A DNA stretch of 64,000 nt from Anseranas semipalmata (Eukaryota; Chordata; Aves; Anseriformes; Anseranatidae): NCBI GenBank assembly GCA_013399115.1, contig VXAA01005284.1, positions 196 to 64,195 on the forward strand. Reading direction: 5' to 3'. Position 1 is the stretch's first letter. Each line of letters opens with the position of its first letter. The position numbers were made by a program, and so were the translations under genes. Below, piece after piece: positions 24,701 to 36,700 of this stretch. The notes beneath the pieces were generated by a model. That model did not search any database. It was not told the DNA's origin and worked only from the letters and a program-made list of their open reading frames with translations.

Positions 24701-27700
24701 CTGGGGACAGCAGTTTCCATCCTTGCCCAGTTGCCAGAGACCCCTGCCTGCTACACTGGGAGGGCAACTTTTTCCATCTCCTTTTTATAACTTCTTTGTT
24801 TATGGCTTATTTGGAAGAGGGACTTGTCTTGCCAACTGTCTTCTCATTCATTGCAGTGTTATCCACCCACTATCATTGGAAAATACCTTCATTTGAGATT
24901 CATAAAAATGCAGACATTTATGGGCTCTCGTACATCTCAAAAATGAATGCTTTCTAAAAGTATTTATTCCATAAAGAAAATTTAAAAACCCTCAAAAAAC
25001 AGGAGATCCCTGACTCCAGAAGGTCACTGGTAGCTTTGGCTTTCATATCATGAATTTCTCAGGTAAACATCCATCCCAGCAAATGTCGTCTTTTTTTTAG
25101 CATATTTGGTTTTTTCCTTCCCTGTTCCTCCTCCTCTCCTTTCCCGTGATCAGAAGTAGCAGTATAAACTGAAGCTGGTCTCGAAAAGGTTTTGAACTGA
25201 GTGCGCCCTACAGATGAATAAACACATTACCTTCCGAACCCTGGGATCTCTCTTCCAAAGGAAACAGGAAAAGGGGGAGCTCAGAGTCCCTAGCAAAATA
25301 CCAGCGTGCAGAAAAAAGCCCTGTTTGAATTTTTTTTTTTAACTTTCCCATCAGAAGACTTTTTTTGCGGGGGGAGGAGGAGGAAAGGGGAAGGGTGTGA
25401 GGAGAGAGGGGGAAGGTGGGTGCTGGGAGAGGGGAGGAAAAATACAGTGAATGCTCCTGTAACCTTTGCTCTGTTGATACTAGACAAGACTGCACTGTTA
25501 ATGAGTGATTGTTAACAGATGGCTGTTGAGCAACTTAGTCAGAAGCAGAAGATGTTATTTGGTTGTAGTGCTGGGAGGGTTAGGGTGCAGGGGTGAGGTA
25601 AGGGGATATTTAGTCTTTTCATGAGGACCGAACTGTCAGAGATTTATGATTTTCGGTTAGGCTTTTGGAAGGGAAGGCTGGGGGAAGGAGCGCTTTCTAT
25701 GTGCTGATAGTGGAACGGCCGCTGGTGCTGAAGGCTCTGACGGGTGTTTTTGCACTCGAGGGGTCTCTGCAGCCCGTGGCCTTCGAGAACTGAACGATGG
25801 AAATGTGTGTCTTGAACTTCCAGACCTCGTGTCCCACGCTGGGAAGGAGTGGGCTTTTCTCATCTTTTGGAGCTGAGGACCAGCGGAGAGAGCTTTAGGT
25901 GTAGATCTGCACTTTTTGAACAAGAGAAGTCATGAGTGTACATTAGCGTGTACCAGAGTATACCATTTCTTTACTAGTTTTTAATGGGTATGAATTTGAA
26001 GGCAGCCTGAACATGTTGCGTTTGCTCTCTGCAAAGTTTTGGGTACTTGATCTTACCAAGCTTATTCCAGCCATTCAGTGCCTCTCAAACTGTGCAGTGC
26101 TTAGATTTCATACTTATTTCCCCCTCTGGACCTTGCTAGATAGAGGGTTCAGTGGTATGAGTGAGGTCAACCAGGACTGCTTCTCGAGAGTGTTCTTATT
26201 TTCAACCAGAGATGTATGGCTTGAATGAAGGTAAGACCAAATGCGCAGCACAACTTCGTGCTGATGGGAATTTGCAAAAGGGTTTTGGTGTTTGGACAGG
26301 AAAGGGGAATCCCATTCATACATACCACTGGCAAATCTTGACTTTTAATAGCAAGTCCTAACATGACCTCCCACGGTCATGTACTGGATGATTTAATGTC
26401 TTTCGTGTACGCTAGCTTTCTAAAGTATATAGGTGAGCGTGTGTTTATGTATATAGAAAGAGAGATTTATACAATTTACAGACTAATTTCTTTATTTGTT
26501 CTGTCATCCTTATTTATTCCTATTTCTTTTTTGGGGGCACATAGGACTATATGACAAATGTTCTTACACCTCCCGCGACCGAGGATGGGTCCTGGGGATT
26601 AACACCGTCAGTGACCAGGGGAATAGAGACCCCCGCTATTTCTTCTCTCTGAAGACGGACCGTGCTCGCAAAGTTACCACCATTGCAGCACATCGCAGCT
26701 ACCTCCCCAACCAGTGGGTGCATCTGGCTGCCACATATGATGGGCACCTGATGAAACTCTATGTGAATGGAGCCCAGGTAGCCACAAGTGGAGAGCAAGT
26801 GGGCAGCATCTTCAGTCTTCTGACCTTGAAGTGCAAGGTGCTCATGGTTGGAGGAAATGCCCTGAACCAGAACTATAGGGGTTATGTAGAGCACTTCAGC
26901 CTCTGGAGGACAGCCCGGTCTCAGAAGGAGATCTTGTTGGACATGGGCCAGGCAATTCACAGACAAGACACGCCTCTACCTCAGCTAGTTCTTCAAGACA
27001 GTTTACTGAATGTGAAAAACACCTGGTCTCCCATGAAGGATGGCAGCAGTCCTCAGAACAAGTTCAGCTATCATCATGGCTATTTGCTGGATACCAGCCT
27101 AGACCCTCCTCTCTGCGGACAGACAGTCTGTGACAACACAGACGTAATTGCCAGCTACAACAAGCTCCCCAGCTTCCGCCGTAACAAAATAGTTCGCTAC
27201 CGTGTGGTAAATCTCTACGATGACAAGCACCAGAACCCCACTGTCAGCCAGCAGCAGATCGAGTTCCAGCATCAGCATTTAAACGAGGCTTTCAGCCGCT
27301 ACAACATCACCTGGGAGCTGGAGGTGCTGGAGGTGAAGAACTCTTCCCTTCGCCACCGGCTCATCCTGGCCAACTGCGATATCAGCAAGATCGGGGATGA
27401 GAACTGTGATCCCGAGTGCAACCACACCTTGACTGGGTACGACGGAGGAGACTGCCGACACGTGCGCCACACGCTCTTCAACAAGAAGAAGCAGAACGGT
27501 GTGTGTGACATGGATTGTAATTACGAGAGATACAACTTTGATGGTGGGGAATGCTGTAACCCGGAGATAACAGAAGTCACCAAGACATGCTTTGACCCAT
27601 ATTCTCCTTACAGGTAGGCAATTTCTTAAACGAGATTTTTATGTTCGTATTAATGAATATCTGTCTAGGTATTGATCAGCCTGCTGGCTGCTGAACCATT

Positions 27701-30700
27701 ACGTTATTGACATTACGGGCTTTGGCATTTTTCATTCATTTATTTTTTCCTTAGTATTTGGCTCACATTGCAGTTACCTGAATGCAATCTCAGTAATGGT
27801 CTCAACAGCCTCTTACCATTGGATTGGCGTTCCCTATCTAGGCTAAACAAAGTTAGTGCTAAAGACTGAAACAGCCAACGTTGGAAGACCCATTAGTTGT
27901 TGGTTATGAGCAGTGTGTTGAGGTATTGCACAGATTATTTTAACTACAGACTCTTAGGAATGGCGATTAGGTGCCACACAAAGCTCATACGTATTTGGAG
28001 AGTGAAGAGCTCTGCAAGCAAGGAACATAAATACTCTTAGGCAGACTTCAATTTTGTAGGACTCCTTTGAAGGTAGGTAGGTTATTCCATATTCGTAATG
28101 CTGTATGAGTGCAGATTTCCGTAAGCACTGCTGTGGAGGGGCTGCTGAGTCTGTGGGTTACGAGGAGGGAGGGGGGTACCAGGTTCCTGGGGGTGCTGTT
28201 GCACATGTTGGGTGGGTAGCTGAACTCTTCTGTGTCCCTTTATATACATATGGAAACAAGGGTAATGCCACTTTGTCACAAATGGGAGAGCAGCTTCCTG
28301 TGGACGGATGTGAGTGTATAAAATCCTGAGATCCTCAGCTAAAGGCTTCCACGTGTTGTAGTTTGAAGAGGGGCATCCCTGAGTAATTTGCATCGGTTGA
28401 GTAGCAGGTAGCTACAATTACTCCGGCTTGCTTTTGGTCATTTTCAGAGAAGAGTTAATATGTTTAAGTAAAAAACAAAAATGTTTCCTGTGGATGAGTT
28501 AGTGATATAAACACAGAGAAGATGGACATTAAGGCAGAAATTCTGTTGTCTGTATCCTGTGTAAAGTTTTTTGGGGCAATTCCTGGAGTCATGATGGAAA
28601 ACCATAAGCCAGTCAGAACACCCTGTGTTGTCAACACTGAAGTTCAGGTTGAGAAGGAAAGTATGAGCTGTTCTGGAGTTGCTTTCATTATATCAATTCA
28701 GGCTATATTTGTAACTTCCTTAGTAGAAAGAAGTTTTTAAACAACATTATCAGCTCAACTGGAGCTTAAAATACACATAATTAAGCTGCAAAGAAATGCT
28801 TCCATTCCATTTTTTAAAAAAACTCCAGTGAGTTTTTTTTTTTTAAAAACATCCCTATAGCTCAGCTTGACTTCAGTCAGTTACCAGTGAACAAAGCTCA
28901 AACGAGGAGCTACTTTAAACACTAATTATTGAAAATATAGAAAGGAAAAATACCAGTCTTTTAATACTGTTCAACTGGAGAGGAACACAACTGAGCAAAT
29001 ATCATCAAAGGCATAATGCAAATTGGATTGTTTTAACACTGTAGTTCTGAGAACTCGAGGTGTTAGTTATAACAGCTATGACAATTTTTAGAAAAATACA
29101 TTATTTTTAATCTGATAGTACCCTTTTATCACTTGTACTGTGACCAGCATAATACCCATACAAAATGAAACAAGAAAAGCCTTTTAAATTCTAGTTTTCA
29201 GATTTAAGACTGTGCCTTAATGTTATTCTGACATACAGAGATATTTCTATTCCAAATGAAGTTTCTTTGCTGCACAGACAGATTGTACTTGCAAAGCCCA
29301 GGCAAGGAATTTAATACCAAAATTTGAAGTTACCTTAACACAACATACCTGCTTTTTATGTGCATTTGTATGTTCTTTTTGGAGGCAAGCACCTTGCTGA
29401 ACTTGTCTGGAGAATTCGCATTCATGGTGTTAAGCTCACAGATCTTCTATCTGTTCCTGTTGCCTTGAGAAGCACCTCCTCTCGACTGACACGCTTAAGT
29501 CAGTGCGGGGGGCCTGAAGGTCCTTTTCCACAGCGTAGAGCCTGAGAAAACCTGTAGTTCCTCCACGGACTTTTTTTGCAGCATTTAGATTTCGTTTATT
29601 TGTCTTTGCACAGAAGTTGTAACGCAGCATTGATCATTGGCAATGGGACAGAGGACAGGAGAAGGTAGTCCATCTCTCTGGAGCCTTTGCTTGCTGGCCC
29701 ACATGCTTAGGCTGAGCTCATGCCCGCCACTGTGATGGGTGTTCACACTCAGCATGGCAGAATACAGCAGTTAAGCTGTAGACTTGATCAGTGAGGTTTG
29801 AAAGGCTGAACTCTGAGTATTTAGGCTAACAAATACAGGTTTAGGGCAGCGGCTTTGTCAGCAAAGCCTTCATTGACTAAAAGAGTGAAGATTCAAACCC
29901 TATGTTTGGCTTTGGCATTGCCCTCAGCACCATCCCCTGAGAGAGGTTTCTGTGCCAATTACTGACTCAGTCAAAATGTGTGACTCAGTTGGCACCATCT
30001 GGGCCCATTTTGCATCACCAGCCCCTCTTGTCATCACTTTCATTGGCAGAGTCCTCAGTCCCCTCTAGTGCAGGCCTTGCACCACATCAATGGAGACATC
30101 TCCATAGCCACTGAGAGCTCACATCTAATTCCAGGTGTTTCCTCTGCCAAAGTTCAGTCTAACAATAGCAGAGGAAAGGGAAAAGAACCCTCAGTCTGGT
30201 GAGGCATCAAATAAAGCGGGGGATTGGGGGTGGGTTAAATAGATGAAATGGTACCAGTAAATGTTCCCTGAGCTTTGTGCCATAAAGACTCTTCAGTCTT
30301 CCTTGGTACTGGGGGATCTTCAGATGCTACTGGGTGTTGTTCCTTCTGTATCCTTATGTCAGCAGTTGTAGCCAGCTGTTCACCATGTGGAGTTTATTTC
30401 TGAAATAATTCTGTTCTTTGGAACCAACCAAAAAGTGCTAATGCTTGATTAATGCTGTTATAAACAGGAACCCTCTTCAGTGCCTCTTCATCCCCAAAAG
30501 GAGATGGATTCATTTCCTGTTGCTCTCCTTCTTGTGTCAGTCTCAGTGTGACTGTCTCAGTCCCAGTCCTCAAGCCTCCATGCTGGGATCTCCTAAAGCT
30601 GCTGAGAACCTTGGTGCAAAAAACTCTGTGCAGGTTTCTTGACTAATTGCAACCACAGATGTGACGGTACTGGAACAATTCTGAGACACCTCCAATCTGC

Positions 30701-33700
30701 TTTATAAGTTTCTTGTGCTCCCTTTGGCACCTTGGACAAAGTGCTCAGGTGCTTTGATGGTGTTCTTCAGCCACTGTTGTGCTGCAGCTCTAAGGCATTT
30801 TGTCTGCCCAACCTCTCCATCTGGCACCTCTGCAAAAACGTTGTCTTCCAAAGAGCTGAGATTCTGTGCCATAATCAGGTAGCTGGGTTGCTGCTGCATA
30901 GGAGTGTAAGCACCGTGACATATCTGCATAGAAGTTTGCCGGGGGGACAGCTTAGAGGGACAGTGCTGATGGATGGGGACTCTGCTCTGGGAGCTGCAGA
31001 GCAGAAAAGCTGTAAACATCGTGGTACCAACTAGATCATCTTTCCTCTTCTTTAATAGCCTACAGGAAAAAAACAAAAGACTGGTTATCATTATTCACAC
31101 AGCAGGCTTTATCCGAGACATCTGCCTGACTTCTTTTTACTAATTTCATGAGAGTGGGGCAGAATGTATTTAGTCCCAGCACAAGATTTGCAAATATTGC
31201 TCAGCTTTTCTTTATTTCTGCAATTCTGGGAAGATGAGAACATGCTAAGATCATACAGTCAGTCCCAATACAAAAGGAAGGAGCAAGGATAGACATACTT
31301 GCCAGAAAGACACATTCCTTGTGTTGTTTGGGATACTGCTGGTTACAAAATAGGAAGACTTTTAGCTCATGACACCTACCATGGCTCTTTTTCAAAAAAC
31401 TTGAAACAAACAGCAAGGGATCATAGGAAATCATCCCCTGTAAGTGCCATTTGATGTGGCAAAGTCTTGCACCATACTATGGTTAACTGAACCATTCCTT
31501 TTATGTAATACTGGCTTTGCACATCAGGCTTCACCGCAGGATTGCATATCCAGATAAGAAGGCCTTCCTCTTCATGACTTCTTAGGAAAATGGTGATGAA
31601 ATTCCTGAAACAGTAGAAGCTACTGGAGCGTCTTCAAACTCCCTCGATTCAGACAATGTACTGAATACTTGCTGGAAATCCCTCCCAGAATAACTGACCT
31701 TGGGGACGAGCTTTCTCAACATCCACATGTGTGCCCCGAGGGCTCGCGCAGCCCTGCCGCTCGCCTCTACAAGGGGCAGAGATGAGCTGCACAGGCCCCA
31801 GCATCTGTTTGCAGCCTCAGGCTCAGCGTGACCCGGAACCAAAGAGCTGGAGTCCTGTGCCCTGCTGATCCCATCCCTGTCCGAGGCCCCTTCAGCTCTT
31901 GCATTGTGCAGCTTGGCAGAGCTCAGCGTTGGGTCACATCAGCTCACGCAAGATTAAGGGTATTGGCACATTGCAGTCATACACGAAATGGACTCTAAAT
32001 AGACGTTTGAACAATCTGTAGAAACTTCTGTTGTCGTTTTGAACAGCAGTGGCTGTGGCAGAGCCTTGTATGAAGGGCACACCGTGCTGTGCCATGTGGG
32101 CCACATTAAAAGAGGAGAGGTCTGGCTAATCCACAGCCCAGGTCAGCCTCATACAGGTAACTGTGTGGCTGCGCATCAGGGCTCCTCCATGGAGTTTCTG
32201 ATCAGATCAGCCTCTTAACTATTTTACCTCCTCTTCCACTGAAAATCTTTTCACAAGGCTTCTTTGCAAAATATGGTCAATTTACTCTGGAGGAAGGAGG
32301 CACACGTAATGCTCTTTTCTAGGAGCTAGGAGACCTATAAGAAATACTCCTTGATATTAATTTCCACCTAATCCAAAACACTAAAAAGAACAGAAGAAAT
32401 TCATCAAAGCTGTTCAATTCAGGCAGCTTGAGGACTTAATCCCCTGCCTTAAAGAGGCCATTGTGCAGCTCTTGACATCAAGGATTCCTGCATTCACACA
32501 GGTATCAGACAGACATATAGCAAATATCTGAGTTTTTGTCTAGGGATTCAGTGCTAAATGTCCAGTTCTTAGTTACCAGCGCCAGGGCTGTTCAGAAGGT
32601 GGAGAGATAACACTCTCAAGGACAGAACTGCTGTATCTTGGTAGTTTGCACCCAAAAGCCAAGTCCCAACAGGAAATCCTCTGTTCTCTCTGTTTATTCT
32701 GTCCTCTATTCCAGATGTCAGGGATGTTAATCAGCTGGGAGGAGTTGCATCTGTTCCCATGCTAGCAACTGACATTTATAAGTCTAGTATTGAATTCTGA
32801 TATGGACAGGACTTCAGTACTACAGAAACTATTCCTACGTATGCGGTTGCACACCCTACAAACGGTAGGAGTTTGCTCGATTTAGCTTGACCCACAGTCA
32901 TCTTTTCCGACAGTTTTTTTCAAGAAACATTTTTTCCCCAAGACTCATAGGACTCATGGATTCTTTTGTGGACATTATCCATTATTTAAAAAGATCATTG
33001 TCTCGTCAAACTGCAGGATGCTTGGAATAGAGACAGCCTATAAAATCTATGGAGTAAACTATCAGAGATCATTAAGAATCCTTGTGGGAGACAATAGATT
33101 AAAGTATTATTATACTCTCCAGTGCTAATGCAGACCCATTTGGCTCTGGAACCCCACGTGGAAGATTTGCAAGCACAGTCTGCAGATTCAGCAAGGACTC
33201 TGCAGCACTGCGTCTTGCAGACCTGGCCGCCCGGCAGACGCGATGCTCTCCAGAACTCCTCCCAAGCCGCAGTTTAAACAGGCAAGGTGGAGTTCATCCC
33301 CTCGCGTGGTCTGAAAAGTAACAGTCTCTATAAGGCTGTTTTATTCTCTTTGCTGATCAGGGCACATTATACTGTCTCTCACACACCCCCAGTTTGATCA
33401 TGTCCAAAATGCCTCTTTCAAGTGCTGTGAGGCTTTGCATTGATCACCCCATTTTTCTTCCATATCCATTTGGGTGCTACCTCTCCTCAGCAGTAGGTGT
33501 GAGGAGCCCCTTGTGTTTTTAATTAGTGGCAGCTGAAGCCTCCTGTAAATTCAGGAGGTCACACCTTTCATGCAGAAAGATGCAAAGCACAGGCTATTTC
33601 TGTGCCAAGCTTAACCAGGTGCAATACTTCCATTTGCAATTCCAATCCTGTCTTTCAGAGTTCTTTTCTGATATAGGAATTTAAATCAATTTCTTGCGAG

Positions 33701-36700
33701 CAATAGCTGCCCTTTGAGGAAATACAGAGCAGCCACCTCCACCATGCTCCATTTACACCATCCAAGAGCACAATGCATTTGGCTTTGCCCCTCACGTGGA
33801 TTGCTGCATTTGGACAAGCGGTACTTCAGCTGTTTGTTTGTTTTTCCTAATGATCCCTTCACTATTGCTACCCGTGGAAACGTACAGAAATCTTTCAGGA
33901 GAGAGGATGCTGACTTGTGCTGTGTCCTGGGGGAGTCCGCTCTGTGTGTGCAGCCACGCTTCAAGCCCTTGGCATTTCTGGTGCCTTCACGTAGTGGGTT
34001 CGCAGGGTTCAGGAGAAGGGGTGAGAAGGATGAGGTGAATTTTCTTTGTATAGTCTCAGCTGAAAATGTTGATGCGAGTGGAGGCATTAATACTGGCCTA
34101 GCTGCTCTGCCTTTGCCCAATATCTGTGAACTTAATGCCAGGGGAGAAAGCCAACCCAAAAGTGTGATTACTCAGAAAATAGCAGTTTCTACAAGTAGCC
34201 TGTATTTTTGGGTACAAAAATACCCTAATGCCACAGAGGACTTGCCTTGCAGCCTCAGGAGATGTGATGGAAAGACTGGGAAAAGGGATGCAAGTTGCGG
34301 GCAGAATAAACAGAGAGCACTGTGCTGGTGCTGCGACTCTCAGAGCAATGATGCTCTTGACGTAGCTGTGAGAGCTGGAGCTCACAAGTGGGACAGGTTT
34401 TGCGGGGGGAGGGCAGCATGTCTCTTTTGTAAGGCAATTAATAGGGTCAGGAAAAAAAGGTAAAAATAATACAAGGAGGGGTTTACGAGTTTGAAATCTT
34501 GTCCTTTTTTTCCAAATTAATTAGTTGTTCTGTAAAAAAAAGTAAGGTTTCTCTCAATAAATCATTGCATGTGATTTTTGTGGGCTTTCTGCTCTTAGTT
34601 TGTTGGCCTGATGGAGGATTTCAGAGGTATGAGGAGTGCGTGTGGCAGGGATTTGGGTATGTGTGTATGTTTAAATCTGATAGCTGGAACTGAGTGAAGA
34701 GGGGATTAACTAAATGGAAAGGTGAGGGTAAAGAGGAAGGTCCTGGAAGAGATTGAAGGAGAAAGGACGCAGAGGCAGACCTGTAGGCATGGAGCACGGT
34801 TAGAATCTATTGGCCCTTGTTTGAACTTCTTTGGCACCGGTTCCTGATGCTTTAAGTCCTTGTTTGCCTCCTCCCTGTCCTGTTTTCCTTCTTTCTCTGA
34901 GGCAGGTCGGCCCCAGGGTCCAGGCTCTCTCCTCTGCACCGTCTGGGGCAAGCAGTGAATGTCTCCGTTTGTCTCCCCTTAACTGCAGCAAGAAGAATTG
35001 CTTGTCCTCTAAACACCCCAGGACCAGGACACTGCGGAGCTGTTCTGTCGCTTTTGCAGCTGTCCAGCCCTGAGATACGCTTGTGCATGGTGATGGGCGA
35101 GGCCAGAGCCATTGAGAAATAGGATGGATGTGTCCCTGTCCCACAGCCCGGTAGGGTGGTTAGACCAGGAATGCAAAACACTGCTGTCAAAAACAGTTCC
35201 CTGTTTGCTGGCTGAAGTGGAGTTACGGGACCCACGTACAGTAGAGGAAGATTAGGAGCACTTGCTCTTGCTGGGGTCAGTGAAATCCTGTCCTTCAGTT
35301 TTGTTCTGAGTAAATTTGCAATTTTGGAGTTTCTCAGAGTAACTCAACTGAAACTACCCGGTTGCACACAATTTCAGCACCCCAAGTTAACATAAATTTG
35401 CAAGAAAGGGCTTTCAGGTTCATTAATAATGGATGGGTTGCTACACCATCAGAGTGCTTGTTCTCGGTTTCCAAAAGGATCAGGGAGAACTGCACTGAGG
35501 AAACTTCTTGGAGTACTTAAAAGTTTGGGGTATGAAAGTCTAATAAACCTCCAAAAAGCCAGGAAATTTGGAGTGAAGGCTGAAACTCCATACCTAGTGC
35601 ACCCTACCGGGTCTTTGTATTTCAGAACACGTTGTGTTTGTTCGCTAAAATATCTCCAATATGGGGCTCTTTAGGGTGGGGTTTCACCTTTAACTCTAAA
35701 TTTCCTGGCATGTGTGAATTTGAAGTACACACTTAACTTTTCCCTAGTGCTGTTTTTCATTTTTAATTTCCTTTTGCTTTTAAAGGAGGGACCCTGCTAG
35801 AGGGACCCCTGCTAAAAAGGGACCTCACTGAAATCAAGATTATCTTTCTGAAATTCTTCAGGAGAACTAGGTTCAGCATTTTTATTTTTTCTACCATTGT
35901 TTTAAAGACTCTTGTGGCCAATCCACCCTAGTGAAAAAAACTGATAAAATCTGCACCCTGCTGACCAATTATTTTAGAAGGTACCCAGATGTTTGAGTAG
36001 TGTATAACAAAGCTTGGAAGCATTGGGCATCTCATGTAAATTCTACCTAGAGATCTGGTAAAGACCACTGCTACGTGTGAGCTGTTTGTTGTGAAATATA
36101 TTATTTCCTTTAATTCAATAATTGCAGAATAAGCCCACTTGTTGGGTTACATCAGTGTAAAATAGTGGAAATAGCAGTGGTTTGGAATAACAGCAATGGC
36201 AATTACCTGCAGTGCTTTTAAAAATAATTTTGGCCCTAGACATTGAAAAGATGTGTCATCGCTGATTTGTGTGAGGGCAGCTTCAGCAGAATTGAATTAC
36301 AGGGCTTTGGAGAATAAAATTCTTTCTGCTGCCTCAAAATTCATCTTTTGAGCTATACTGACAGTAGATAATATGGAATAAATTTGCTTCTCATGCTATA
36401 TCCTTGTAGTGTCAATAAATTGAGGACTTCAATGAGAAGCTGTGGTAGTCATTTTCCCCAGCGCAAGACTTAGTTTTTCAAATCATTCCCATCAGCTTTG
36501 CAGGGAGAATTTATCTTTGTGAAACGTCCCTCGGGAAATTTGAAAAGCGCTGAAGTTATGTGGCATTGGCTTTGTAAGTGCCTGCAGCCTCAGACCAGGT
36601 GTGCCGTAAGTGCTGAGAGCTCGAACCTGCTTTCCAGGGGGCTTGAGGCTCCGGTGCCGTTTCCCTGCAGCCCCTCGCGATGGCCGTGGCATTGTACGGA

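Larger units (their letters stand above)
773..26544 (+). other. PAPPA intron 1 (25.8 kb, phase 1)
   Basis: The donor is gtaggt and the acceptor cacatag. The first 6.5 kb is unusually GC- and CpG-rich in patches (about 1.99-2.33, 3.16-3.25, 3.78-3.89, 5.04-5.15, 5.69-6.48 kb). The remainder is ordinary non-coding sequence. Recognised elements are an old CR1 copy at 14.9-15.7 kb, a younger CR1 3' end at 15.83-16.10 kb, a possible antisense CR1 end near 22.24 kb, G-rich tracts at 1.86 and 25.37 kb, a poly-A at 1818 and a poly-T near 21.51 kb. No second gene is supported. The open frames in 5.7-6.6 and 23.9-24.4 kb overlap on both strands and encode nothing recognisable. I see nothing specific in about 6.6-14.9, 16.1-22.2 and 22.3-25.3 kb beyond small repeats. 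Confidence 0.9.

Noticed and set aside
26496..26544. Open frame continuing upstream of PAPPA exon 2
   Set aside because: It lies before the AG acceptor at 26543-26544; only the codons after it join exon 1 in phase, so this is intron read-through.
30702..31091. 129-codon minus-strand frame in a stretch suspected to be an old transposon
   Set aside because: Protein-like phrases occur, but I could not match them to any transposon or gene, and flanking frames are full of stops.
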